Below, in pieces: positions 36,366-45,132 of a DNA stretch of 64,000 bases. A program made the position numbers and the translations under genes. A model generated the notes under the pieces. It saw only the letters and a program-made list of their open reading frames with translations, was not told where the DNA came from and did not search any database. This stretch comes from an uncultured Prolixibacteraceae bacterium. GTDB taxonomy: Bacteria; Bacteroidota; Bacteroidia; Bacteroidales; Prolixibacteraceae. Every line of letters starts with the position of its first letter. Within the stretch, counting starts at the first letter, position 1. The stretch spans positions 124,001-188,000 of the forward strand of contig CALGIG010000107.1 in the NCBI GenBank assembly GCA_937915865.1. The letters are read 5' to 3'.

Positions 36366-37943
36366 TTATTTGCTTGCGTATCCTGTATTCTGAACTAGTT
36401 TAGGGTTACGTTGCAATTCGCTCAGCGAAATCGGGAAAACAAGGTCGGTTTCCTTAAATGTTGCACCGGCAGCATTCTTCGATCCAATTAGGTCAACATA
36501 CGTAACTTTTCCTTTTTCGGTATCCGAAATAACCGGGAATTTCTTTGTGCGAACGCAATCGTCCCACAACTTAAATTCAAGAGGGAACTCACGAATTCTT
36601 TCTGTCCAGCAGGTTTCAATAAAATCTTGTTTTGACAATGCTAACAAGCTCGACTTGATTTCTGCTTCAGTTTTTCCTTCGGTGTTGGCGCGGAATTGAA
36701 TTTTTGCGAGGTAGCCAGCAGCTTCACTGGTAACACCATCGGTTTGTGCAATTGCTTCAGCATAATCCAGGTAGGCTTCAGCCAAGCGGTAAAAGTTCCA
36801 GTCTTTGGTTCCTTTTCCTGTGCTTAACACAGCATTTTCGTCGAAATAATACCAGCAGCCAGCTTGTCCTTCAGGAGCAGTCCATGTTTTTCCATTGTTT
36901 GGATTGGTATAATTCCAATGGAAGAACTGATTAGGCTGAATACGCAAGTCGGTGTTTTTATATACGTTCAGGAACAGATTGGTTGGCCCATATACTCTTT
37001 CAAAAATGGAATAAGTCCCAAAAACAGCAGTTGCCGATGATGAGAAAGCGTATGTTGGCCACCAGCTGCTGTTGGCTATGCTGGCATTGTATTCCTGACA
37101 ATAGATAACTTCGTCCAGATCGTCGGTTGAACGTAATTTGTTGTAAGCGCTGTTGCTTGCTAAATCGGTGTTTGCTGTCAGCGAGTGCGACGATTCTACT
37201 ACGATTTTAGCGTAGGTTTTTGCATTGGCATAGTCCCCCTGGTGAAAATAAACATCAGCAAGTACCATTGCAGCAACATATTTGGTGATACGGTGTCCAT
37301 TGGCGGTAAATGTAACAGCAGGCAAAGCATCAACAGCTTCTTTCAGGTCAATTTCAATTTGTGCATAAACATTTGCAGTTGCTGTTCTTTCAGAATACAG
37401 ATTTTCGAGAGTTGAAGGTTCGAGCAGTAAAGGTACATCGCCGAAAGTTTTTACCAGGTAAAAATAGTTGAATGCCCTGAAGAATTTGGCTTCGGCCATC
37501 AGTCGTTTGGATGTGTTCGAATCCATACTGATGTTTGGAATACTGGCAATTGCGTTATTAGCGACATTAATAGCCGAATAGCAGTTATCCCAAATATCGT
37601 CAGAAGTGTCAGATATTTCGTTGGTGTGATCCTGACGGGTTAATAATCTGGAATATTTACATACAACTTCCTGTCCTTCGTAGCTGTTGCTGAAATAGCC
37701 GGTTAACATTCCAGTAATAGAGGCTTTTGGTCCGATGTATGCACTTCCTGCATTTGAGATTCGGCCAGGAGCTCCGTTACGGTACAAGTAGTTTATGTTC
37801 GATTCAGCCTGAGCTTCGGTTTTGTAGTAATCTACGTCAGTTAAAGCTGACTTTGGACTTTCTTCCAGAAAACTGTTACATGAGGTCAGAAAGAGGAGTC
37901 CTAATGATAGAAATATGAATATCTTTTTCATGTTGTTTTTCAT
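36366..37943 (-). CDS. susD-like: SusD/RagB-family glycan-binding lipoprotein
   Basis: Start at MKNNMKKIFIFL (ATG at 37943, 525 residues), 11 bp after the SusC stop; the frame upstream of it overlaps SusC and has no signal. Lipobox LFLTSC gives C22. The N-terminal SusD helices (EESPKSALTDVDYYKTEAQA, ISDTSDDIWDNCYSAINVANN, AEAKFFRAFNYFYLVKTFGDVPLLL) and the C-terminal RagB part (YRLAEAYLDYAEAIAQ, ERIREFPLEFKLWDDCVRT) are typical. With the TonB-dependent partner it forms the outer-membrane glycan capture complex. The ligand is not readable from sequence. Confidence 0.95.
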   Translation of the reverse strand: MKNNMKKIFIFLSLGLLFLTSCNSFLEESPKSALTDVDYYKTEAQAESNINYLYRNGAPGRISNAGSAYIGPKASITGMLTGYFSNSYEGQEVVCKYSRLLTRQDHTNEISDTSDDIWDNCYSAINVANNAIASIPNISMDSNTSKRLMAEAKFFRAFNYFYLVKTFGDVPLLLEPSTLENLYSERTATANVYAQIEIDLKEAVDALPAVTFTANGHRITKYVAAMVLADVYFHQGDYANAKTYAKIVVESSHSLTANTDLASNSAYNKLRSTDDLDEVIYCQEYNASIANSSWWPTYAFSSSATAVFGTYSIFERVYGPTNLFLNVYKNTDLRIQPNQFFHWNYTNPNNGKTWTAPEGQAGCWYYFDENAVLSTGKGTKDWNFYRLAEAYLDYAEAIAQTDGVTSEAAGYLAKIQFRANTEGKTEAEIKSSLLALSKQDFIETCWTERIREFPLEFKLWDDCVRTKKFPVISDTEKGKVTYVDLIGSKNAAGATFKETDLVFPISLSELQRNPKLVQNTGYASK

Positions 37944-37954
37944 ATTTAAGTTAG

Positions 37955-40900
37955 TTAAAATGTTACGTTTACGCCAAGTGTCCATGTTCTGGCACGAGGA
38001 TAAGCGAAGAAGGTCATGTTTTGACCGAACTTATTTGAGTCACCCTGTGATGTTGATTCCGGATCGTAACCATTGTATTTGCTTGAGCAAATCATGAATG
38101 CGTTATTCACGTTGGTGTAAAGGCGTAAGTTCGAGATTCCCAGCGATTTGCATTTTGCTCCTGGAATATTGTAGCTAAGTTGAATAAGGTTTGCTCTCAG
38201 ATACGAACCATCTGCAATCCAGCCCGAATCAACTGTTGTATTTTGTCCGGCATGACCAGAGTTACACAAATAAATGGCTTGTTCCATTGTATTTGGATTG
38301 CTTCCATTGTATGCATCGTACAAAATATTTTTCAACCCATTGGTAATACCAAAACGGTCATAAGTTGAATGGTAGAACTGCTGCATGGTCTCAACACCCC
38401 AAACAAACTGTAAATCAACAGTCAATTCAAAGTTTTTGTACGAGAAGTTGTTTACAAAACTACCTGTCCAGTCTGGCATTCCTTTACCAATGATTTCTTT
38501 TTCAGTTGTACGTTTGGCGCGGCCAACCTGGCTTTTTTCGCAAGTACCGGCTTCGTAGTCTTGTTCTGTATAAACACCTAATCTTCTGTATCCATAAAAA
38601 CTACTTAAATTATGGCCAACTCGCAAAATACTTTCAGAACCACCAACCCAGCCATTCAATTCAATGTCTTCGTCGTTTTCTCCAAGGTGAAGAATTTTAT
38701 TCTTGTTGTAGTTCAGGTTCAATGTCGAATTCCATGTAAAGCTCTTCTTTCGCACCGGAGTTGCGTTAATCATAATGTCGAAACCTTCGTTTTGAACTGA
38801 TCCGATGTTTTTGTAGATCGAACTATAGCCCGAAGAGGTTGGAAGAGGGCAGTCGAGCAACAAGTCGGTTGTTTTTTTGTGGTAATAAGAAACGTCAAAA
38901 TTCAGGCGGTTGTTAAGTACTCCAAGGTTGAACCCGAAATCGAACTGGGCTGTTTTTTCCCATTTCAGATCAGGATTTGGCATTGAGCTTATGTATGAAT
39001 ATGGAGCACGTGAACCGTCTAAAAGCAAAGTACCCGAACTAACTGAAGCCAGCGATTGGTAAGGATCAATTTCTGAGTTACCGGTCAAACCATAACTGGT
39101 ATGCAGTTTAAGAGTACTGATTGTCATATTGTCTTTCAGGAAATCTTCTTGCGACACATTCCATGCTAAACCGGCTGATGGGAAGAATGCATATTTATTG
39201 TTTTCACCGAATTTTGATGAACCGTCGTAACGGCCAGTCATTGTTGCCGAATATTTGTCTTTGTATGTATAAGCAAGCCGGAGGAAATAAGAATTCATCG
39301 ACCACTTATTGAAGTCTGAAGAAGGCGATGATGGAGTTGTGCCTGCACCCATGTTGTTCCACCCGAAGAAATCGTCGCTAAAGCCTTCTGTGTAAGAATC
39401 ATCGTAGTTATAAGTTCTTTCTCCCCACGAAAGACCAGCCATTGTATTTAGACGGTGAACACCAAATACCTTGTTGTAAGTAAGATAAGTTTCCTCCTGC
39501 CAGTAAAGTGTGTTGGTGTGAGCAATGGCAGCCCAGCCGTTTGGCATAGAGATGTTATTCAATGAAATCGACGAATAGCCTCTGTAGGTTTTGTTGTGGT
39601 TATCAACCCCGAATTGAGTTTTAAGGTCAAGTCCGTCGTAAAGATGGAACGTCAAAGCAGCATTTCCGAAAATTTGTGTGTCGTAGTTCATCCTTTTCTG
39701 CAAATCCAGAATCATTGCAGGGTTCGACATACCTTCAAACCCGAACGTATCGGCCATTGTAGAGCTTGCTGATGTTGTATAGTTACCGTTTGTGTCGCGT
39801 ACCGGCAACCATGGCAACATTTCGATCATGGTACGGCGGGCGTCCTGTCCACCACCGGTTTCCGGCGTATAGCGGCCCCATGTATGGTTGGCCATCAGGT
39901 TTACCGCCGTTGACAGCCATTTGGTTGGGTTGGCGTCGAATGAAATTTTAGCGTTCAAACGTTTACTAAACGTGTTGTTAACAACCCCTTCCTGGTCGGT
40001 GTAATTTAGGAAGGCACCTGTCGACGAGGTTTTTCCTGCCTGCTGAATATTCAGCTGGTGGTTTTGCGAGAATGCCGTGCGGGTTGCTTCTTTTTGCCAG
40101 TTGGTATCGTAAATCGGATTTCCTGAAGCGTCGAAATAGTTGCGGTCGGTAAACCAGGTAGTGCGGTCGAGCGACCAATTGTAGCCCATGTACTTGTTTT
40201 CGTTTGCAAGCCCCTGCATAAAAGCATCGCACCATTCCTGTGCGTTCAAAACATCCATATAGCGGGCAACTGTACTCACGCTTGTCGATGCCTGATAGCT
40301 AACGGTGGTTCCTTCTCCATCTTTCTTACCGCGTTTTGTAGTAACCAGGATAACACCGTTTGCACCACGAGCTCCGTAAATAGCTGCAGCAGAAGCGTCT
40401 TTTAATACTTCAATGCTTTCAATATCGTTAGGATTCATTAATCCGAAGTTTTCCATAACAACACCGTCAACAACATACAATGGGTTCGACGAAGCGTTGA
40501 TGGTTGATAATCCCCTGATGACAACGCGGCTTTGGTATGCGCCGGGCTGGCTTGAGTTTGAATAGATGTTAACACCTGAAACTTTACCTCTCAAGTTATC
40601 CAGTGCACTGAAATTTTGACTTTTAACCAGATCGGTACCTTTGGCTTGTGAAATTGATCCGGTTACATCCTGTTTTCTCATTGTACCATAACCAATGGCT
40701 ACAACCTCTTCAATGCCAATGCTTTCTTCGGTCAATGTTACGCTGATTGTGCTCTTTCCGGCTACAGGTACTTCCTGAGTTTTCATACCTACAAACGAGA
40801 ATACCAATGTACCATTTGGTGGAACATTTGAAAGAGAGTAACCTCCGGAAGCATCGGTTATTGTTCCGTTAGTAGTTCCTTTTACAATTAAACTAACTCC

Positions 40901-41353
40901 GGGAATTGGTTGCCCTGAGTTATCATTTACATGACCTGTAACCTTAATGGTCTGTTGTTGGGTTAAAATTGCGTCGCTAACACTGATACGGGCATTTTTA
41001 ATAACAACAATGTTGTCGTTAACCATTTCGTAGGTGAAATCTGAGCCAAATACCTTATCGAGTACTTCTTTCAGATCAGAATTCTGAGAGTTTACACTTA
41101 CGGTTTTAGATAAATTTACCAGCTGACTGTCGTAAAAGAATCTGTAACCCGATGATTTTTCAATTTTATCCAATAAATCCGAGATCTTGACATTTTGGTA
41201 GTTTAGGTTCAATTTTGTTGATTGTGAATAGCTTACTGCATAAACCTGAACAAACGCGATCAAGATAAGGAATGACATAATTTTCATAACCCTAATAATT
41301 TTTCCCGCATGGCAAAGCCTTAACTTCCCGTTGGGCACGTTAGTTTTTTTCAT
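37955..41353 (-). CDS. susC-like: SusC-type TonB-dependent receptor with N-terminal STN domain
   Basis: Start at MKKTNVPNGKLRL (ATG at 41353, 1132 residues). After the signal segment comes an STN (secretin/TonB short N-terminal) domain (about 55-120, KISDLLDKIEKSSGYRFFYD), then a carboxypeptidase-regulatory-like domain (VTGHVNDNSGQPIPGVSLIV), the plug (GKVSGVNIYSNSSQPG, YVVDGVV, IESIEVLKDASAAAIYGARG) and the barrel ending TWTLGVNVTF. The STN domain is the part that signals to FecR-type anti-sigma factors, matching the sigma and FecR genes upstream. It imports oligosaccharides with the SusD protein and controls its own operon. Confidence 0.96.
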   Translation of the reverse strand: MKKTNVPNGKLRLCHAGKIIRVMKIMSFLILIAFVQVYAVSYSQSTKLNLNYQNVKISDLLDKIEKSSGYRFFYDSQLVNLSKTVSVNSQNSDLKEVLDKVFGSDFTYEMVNDNIVVIKNARISVSDAILTQQQTIKVTGHVNDNSGQPIPGVSLIVKGTTNGTITDASGGYSLSNVPPNGTLVFSFVGMKTQEVPVAGKSTISVTLTEESIGIEEVVAIGYGTMRKQDVTGSISQAKGTDLVKSQNFSALDNLRGKVSGVNIYSNSSQPGAYQSRVVIRGLSTINASSNPLYVVDGVVMENFGLMNPNDIESIEVLKDASAAAIYGARGANGVILVTTKRGKKDGEGTTVSYQASTSVSTVARYMDVLNAQEWCDAFMQGLANENKYMGYNWSLDRTTWFTDRNYFDASGNPIYDTNWQKEATRTAFSQNHQLNIQQAGKTSSTGAFLNYTDQEGVVNNTFSKRLNAKISFDANPTKWLSTAVNLMANHTWGRYTPETGGGQDARRTMIEMLPWLPVRDTNGNYTTSASSTMADTFGFEGMSNPAMILDLQKRMNYDTQIFGNAALTFHLYDGLDLKTQFGVDNHNKTYRGYSSISLNNISMPNGWAAIAHTNTLYWQEETYLTYNKVFGVHRLNTMAGLSWGERTYNYDDSYTEGFSDDFFGWNNMGAGTTPSSPSSDFNKWSMNSYFLRLAYTYKDKYSATMTGRYDGSSKFGENNKYAFFPSAGLAWNVSQEDFLKDNMTISTLKLHTSYGLTGNSEIDPYQSLASVSSGTLLLDGSRAPYSYISSMPNPDLKWEKTAQFDFGFNLGVLNNRLNFDVSYYHKKTTDLLLDCPLPTSSGYSSIYKNIGSVQNEGFDIMINATPVRKKSFTWNSTLNLNYNKNKILHLGENDEDIELNGWVGGSESILRVGHNLSSFYGYRRLGVYTEQDYEAGTCEKSQVGRAKRTTEKEIIGKGMPDWTGSFVNNFSYKNFELTVDLQFVWGVETMQQFYHSTYDRFGITNGLKNILYDAYNGSNPNTMEQAIYLCNSGHAGQNTTVDSGWIADGSYLRANLIQLSYNIPGAKCKSLGISNLRLYTNVNNAFMICSSKYNGYDPESTSQGDSNKFGQNMTFFAYPRARTWTLGVNVTF

Positions 41354-41411
41354 AAATTTACATTGTAAAGATTCATAAATGGGCCTTACGGCCAGTATTG
41401 ATTTTTTATAG

Positions 41412-41465
41412 GAAACATGGGGATGTTTCCGAAAGCGAGCGGGGTTGCGTGCAGGCACCCCGCTT
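41412..41465 (-). promoter_or_regulatory. Two tandem hairpins in the SusC leader
   Basis: On the transcript, first AGCGGGGT...ACCCCGCT (41465-41439, 8 bp stem), then GGAAACAT-CCCC-ATGTTTCC (41431-41412, 8 bp stem, 4-base loop), then A-rich sequence for about 58 bases up to the SusC start. They lie between the FecR stop and SusC. They could stop read-through from FecR or regulate SusC translation; neither has a U-tract, so a simple terminator is less likely. Confidence 0.55.
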
Positions 41466-41519
41466 GAATTTTATAAGCTTCTGTTATGGCATAGGCATTT
41501 GTTTAATTGGTTTGGGTTT

Positions 41520-42512
41520 TTATTGTTTCTGCTTATTGATATAAATATGATTTCCCTGGTATGTGTAAGCGAATGGTTCTCCTGTGGCGCTTTTAAAGAC
41601 TTCCATGAGTGAGAATATATTGTCGCTGACACTTAGTGTTCCGCTGAACAGACGTTTTTTCAATGATTGGTCATTAAATGTGACTTCAACATTGTATATC
41701 CTCTCAATTTTCTTCGCGAGCTCCTCAAACGATTCATCTTTGAATTGGTAAACTCCATTCTGCCAGTAGTCGTAAAAACCATCAGATATTTTTGATTCGG
41801 TGACTTTCCCCGACGATTTTTCGAGCACCAGCCCTTGTGATGGTTCGATAAAGTACGATTTAAACTCATCGGATTGATTGTCCCCTTTTACGTCGAACTC
41901 AATCTTACCTGAAATAAGTTCAGCCTTGATGAATTTATCTTCAGGGTAAGCTACCAGGGCAAATTTGGTTCCCAAAACTTTTACCCGGTTCTCGCCAACT
42001 TTCACAATAAAAGGATGCGCTTTGTCGTGAACCACATCAAAAAATCCTTCTCCTTCCAACTCAATAACACGTTCCTTTTCACTAAATTTTTCAGGATAAG
42101 TAATTTTCGTGCCGTTATTTATCCAGGCTTTTGTCCCATCGGGCAGTGTTACCGACGACCGGTTACCTTTCGGTACGAAAACCTCATTCATCGCAACTTC
42201 ATGTTTAACCTCAATTTTTCCGATAAGGTATCCACTCAAAAGCGTTACAAAAATCAACGCAGCATACTTCATTAAATTCCAAATACTTATTGGTGGCTTG
42301 GCCGGCTCTGTTTTTTGTCTGACCAACGAGAGTGAATTTCTGATTTGGAGCTCAGATATTTCAGACCCAGTTTGCATGATTGCCCACAGATTTTTATGCT
42401 GTATATATTCCTCTCTGTTTTCAGACGATTCGTTTATCCAGGCATCAATTTCGGGATCGTTATTTTTCGTCGGGGCCGAAATAATAGATTCTATGAGCTT
42501 TTCTTTTTCCAT
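41520..42512 (-). CDS. FecR-family anti-sigma factor
   Basis: 330 residues. The N-terminal cytoplasmic part (about 1-80) binds the sigma factor; a transmembrane segment follows (MKYAALIFVTLLSGYLIG, about 84-101); the periplasmic part holds the FecR domain (VFVPKGNRSSVTLPDGTKAWI, ITYPEKFSEKERVIELEGEGFFDV) and the C-terminal DUF4974 (NGVYQFKDESFEELAKKIERIYN). It receives the signal from the STN domain of the SusC protein and releases the sigma factor. Located between the sigma gene (118 bp) and the SusC gene. Confidence 0.94.
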   Translation of the reverse strand: MEKEKLIESIISAPTKNNDPEIDAWINESSENREEYIQHKNLWAIMQTGSEISELQIRNSLSLVRQKTEPAKPPISIWNLMKYAALIFVTLLSGYLIGKIEVKHEVAMNEVFVPKGNRSSVTLPDGTKAWINNGTKITYPEKFSEKERVIELEGEGFFDVVHDKAHPFIVKVGENRVKVLGTKFALVAYPEDKFIKAELISGKIEFDVKGDNQSDEFKSYFIEPSQGLVLEKSSGKVTESKISDGFYDYWQNGVYQFKDESFEELAKKIERIYNVEVTFNDQSLKKRLFSGTLSVSDNIFSLMEVFKSATGEPFAYTYQGNHIYINKQKQ

Positions 42513-42630
42513 TTTTAATTTCTGAATATAGAATGTTTAAGATTGTATTAACCCTATGTCAATTTTCGAAAAAAAACAATTCTTTTTACTTTACGCAGCA
42601 GATGTGGTTGATAATCAGATGTAGAATTTA

Positions 42631-43212
42631 TTAGAAAAAAAAGATAAGCAACGAAAGATAGTCTTTCAGCGCAATTTTAAAAACTTTGAGCGCTTTGGTA
42701 ATCTGGGCTTCAACAGCTTTTTCGCTAATATCAAAAAGTGCTGCAACCTCAGCATTTTTCTTTCCTTCCATTCGGCTTTGTATAAAAATTTCACGGCAGC
42801 GCGGAGGAAGTGTATCAAGTGTTTGTTTTATAATTTGTTCTATTTCATCAAAAGCAAGAGGCGAAGTGTTCAGGCTTTCAAGCGCTTCAATGTTGATGTT
42901 GAATTGTGTTTCAGAAGAAATTTTATAGTCGATATATTTTTTTCGCACTTTTTCACGGCGAAGAAACATGAGGCAGTTATTTTTAACGTTGGTGTACAAA
43001 TAGCCCTGAAGTTGGTTCTCGTTTGAAAACACCGGACCTCTGTTCAGCATAGTTATAAATGTATCCTGAACAAGGTTTAAAGCATCTTCCTCAAATACAT
43101 ATTGCTTGGCAAAGGCTACTAAGCGAGGAAAATAGATCGAAAAAGCAACATCAAATGCTGCTTCATTATTTTGATTTAGGAGAGTTATGATATCGCTTGA
43201 AAGTACTTTCAT
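42631..43212 (-). CDS. ECF RNA polymerase sigma factor
   Basis: Start at MKVLSSDIITLLNQN (ATG at 43212, 193 residues); a start 30 bp upstream is possible. Region 2 is seen at about 15-80 (AAFDVAFSIYFPRLVAFAKQY, DALNLVQDTFITML), region 4 at about 125-180 (TLDTLPPRCREIFIQSRMEG, EVAALFDISEKAVEAQITKAL). The protein belongs to the Bacteroidetes-specific ECF group. It opens the sigma / FecR / SusC / SusD order typical of glycan-sensing loci, so it should direct transcription of the SusC/D genes. Confidence 0.94.
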   Translation of the reverse strand: MKVLSSDIITLLNQNNEAAFDVAFSIYFPRLVAFAKQYVFEEDALNLVQDTFITMLNRGPVFSNENQLQGYLYTNVKNNCLMFLRREKVRKKYIDYKISSETQFNINIEALESLNTSPLAFDEIEQIIKQTLDTLPPRCREIFIQSRMEGKKNAEVAALFDISEKAVEAQITKALKVFKIALKDYLSLLIFFF

Positions 43213-43428
43213 ATAAGCAAAAAAACTCTGCAAGTATAACAAATTACTCGATATGCCCCATTGTTCCCTTATCTTGCTGTCAAATTTAGACTATTTAGAA
43301 TTAAAAAAAAATTATTGATAATTTCTATTTTTAATTTTGAAGGAGACTCTCAATGAGACCATTTCACTGGAGATTCAGGGAATCAGCCAAAAATGCGTTT
43401 CTTTGTATCCTGAATAATTTATTTAACC

Positions 43429-44658
43429 ATGAAATTTGAAGATTACCGCATTTCGCCTGATATTAAGAAAAACCTTGCTACGCTGGGGTTTCGTCGCCCT
43501 ACTGACATTCAGTTTAAAGCAATTGCTCCAATTCTGAAAGGCGATGACGTGCTTGCTATTGCACAAACCGGTACGGGCAAAACCGCCGCATTCGCAATTC
43601 CGGTAATCGACATTATTCATCGACAGAAAACCAGTAGCCGCAGCGAATCGATCGCCTGCCTGGTGATGGTTCCTACGCGCGAACTTGCTTTGCAGATAAC
43701 CGAAGTTTTTCAGGCGATAGCCCAGCATACCCGTGTGAAGGCAGCCTGTGTTTTTGGTGGCGTAGAACAGGGCCCGCAGATTTCACGGTTGCAGAATGGT
43801 GTCGACATTTTAGTTGCCACACCTGGCCGCATGTTCGATTTGGCTAGTCAGGGCTACATTCAATTGGATCAAATTCAGATTTTGATTCTCGACGAGGCCG
43901 ACCACATGCTGGCGCTCGGCTTCATTAAAGATATCAGGCAATTGGTGCACAGATTGCCCAAAAACCGACAAACGCTCTTCTTCTCGGCAACCATTAATCC
44001 TGAAATCAAGGAACTGGCTTATTCTCTGGTAAACAAACCCGTGCGTATCGAAATTTCTCCTAAAAATCCAGTGGCCAAAAATGTAGAACACTCGGTAGCT
44101 ATGATTGGCATGGACGATAAACGTTTCTTTCTGGAAAGGCTGGTGAAAGAACATCCCGAATCGAAAATATTGGTGTTTGTGCGGACTAAAGTGCGTGCCG
44201 AGCGGGTGTTCAAGGCCATGGAGCGCGTGGGTATTAAAACGGTAACCATTCATGGCGACAAGGAGCAGAAAGATCGTCTGGATGTGATGAACGTGTTTAA
44301 ATCGGGCGAAGTAAAAGTGTTGATAGCTACCGATGTGAGCGCCCGCGGTATCGACATTCCGGATGTGGATTACGTGGTGAATTACGATTTGCCCGATGTA
44401 GCCGAAAATTATGTGCACCGCGTGGGCCGTACCGGACGTGGTGTGCGCAAAGGGTTGGCTGTTTCGTTTTGCAGCGACGAAGAAAAGCCTGTTCTGGATG
44501 AAATTGAAACCTTCCTCGGACAAAAAATCAGTGTCTTAGTAATAAACCGTGAAGAATACACGGCAACCAAAGATATTTCGGAAGACTCTTCACACGACTG
44601 GAAAGCGCTGTTACGCGAGGAAGAGCAGTTCCCGAAACCGAAAAAGAAGAAAAAATAA
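43429..44658 (+). CDS. DEAD-box RNA helicase (RhlE-like)
   Basis: 409 residues. All main motifs are visible in order: the Q motif (FRRPTDIQFKAIAPIL), AQTGTGKT (Walker A), PTRELALQ, TPGRMFDL, LDEADHMLALGF (DEAD), FSATI (SAT), VFVRTKVRAERV, ATDVSARGIDIPDVD and HRVGRTGR. The C-terminus is short and basic (PKPKKKKK), as in RhlE-like proteins that remodel ribosomal or messenger RNA, often in the cold. Divergent from the sigma gene; a single-gene unit followed by a repeat-rich intergenic stretch. Confidence 0.94.
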   Translation: MKFEDYRISPDIKKNLATLGFRRPTDIQFKAIAPILKGDDVLAIAQTGTGKTAAFAIPVIDIIHRQKTSSRSESIACLVMVPTRELALQITEVFQAIAQHTRVKAACVFGGVEQGPQISRLQNGVDILVATPGRMFDLASQGYIQLDQIQILILDEADHMLALGFIKDIRQLVHRLPKNRQTLFFSATINPEIKELAYSLVNKPVRIEISPKNPVAKNVEHSVAMIGMDDKRFFLERLVKEHPESKILVFVRTKVRAERVFKAMERVGIKTVTIHGDKEQKDRLDVMNVFKSGEVKVLIATDVSARGIDIPDVDYVVNYDLPDVAENYVHRVGRTGRGVRKGLAVSFCSDEEKPVLDEIETFLGQKISVLVINREEYTATKDISEDSSHDWKALLREEEQFPKPKKKKK

Positions 44659-45132
44659 AAAACGCCGAAGGAGTTCACCCCCAGCGAAACTGGGGAAATG
44701 GGAACCTACGAGGAAAGCCAACTCGGAAGGGGTTGAATAAAATAAAGTCGTAGCGATAATATTCAACCCACTTCGGGGTTGCCGGGAGCGGTGGCGTTTT
44801 CTAGCCCCCAATTTTATTGGGGGTGACTAACATTGAACCCTTCGGGTTAGCTGCCTTCGAAAGCTTAAAAAAAAACGGAAGATTTTTCCTATAAAAACAA
44901 AAGCCAATAGCATTCAGGTTTTTAAAACTCCGAAGGAGTTTACTGTTAATGACCTCCAGCATCGCTGGGGGATGAGGAACCCCTCAACAAAGCACCAACC
45001 CGGAACGGATTGAATAATTATAGAAAGCAAAAAACCTAACAGGTTTCCGAAACCTGTTAGGTTTATAAAAAAAGTAAGGGCTTCACTCCAAGTGAAACCC
45101 TCTCTAACATATCGCGAAAACTAATTCTCTTC
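44659..45132. repeat. Intergenic tract with two copies of a structured repeat and several hairpins
   Basis: No gene. Two related blocks in direct orientation: 44665-44745 (CGAAGGAGTT, CCCCAGCGAAACTGGGG, GGTTGAATAA) and 44930-45020 (CGAAGGAGTT, CCAGCATCGCTGGGG, GGATTGAATAA). Between them are perfect hairpins: CCCCCAAT-TTT-ATTGGGGG (44805-44823), AACCC-TTC-GGGTT (44836-44848) and AAACTCC-GAA-GGAGTTT (44925-44941). The gcvP terminator lies at its right end. Similar hairpins with GAA/TTC loops flank the transposase gene at 19.5 kb. Confidence 0.65.
45032..45064 (-). terminator. Rho-independent terminator of gcvP
   Basis: A perfect 15 bp stem (AAACCTAACAGGTTT with AAACCTGTTAGGTTT) and a 3-base loop, 68 bp after the gcvP stop on the minus strand, followed there by TTTTTTGC-like text. 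The other direction also has an A/T tract, so it can work both ways and may end helicase read-through. Confidence 0.85.

Noticed and set aside
36366..43212. SusC/D locus as the uptake system for the 1-23 kb hydrolase cluster
   Set aside because: It is on the other strand, 13 kb away, with its own sigma/FecR control and no hydrolase gene beside it; a link cannot be excluded but is not supported.
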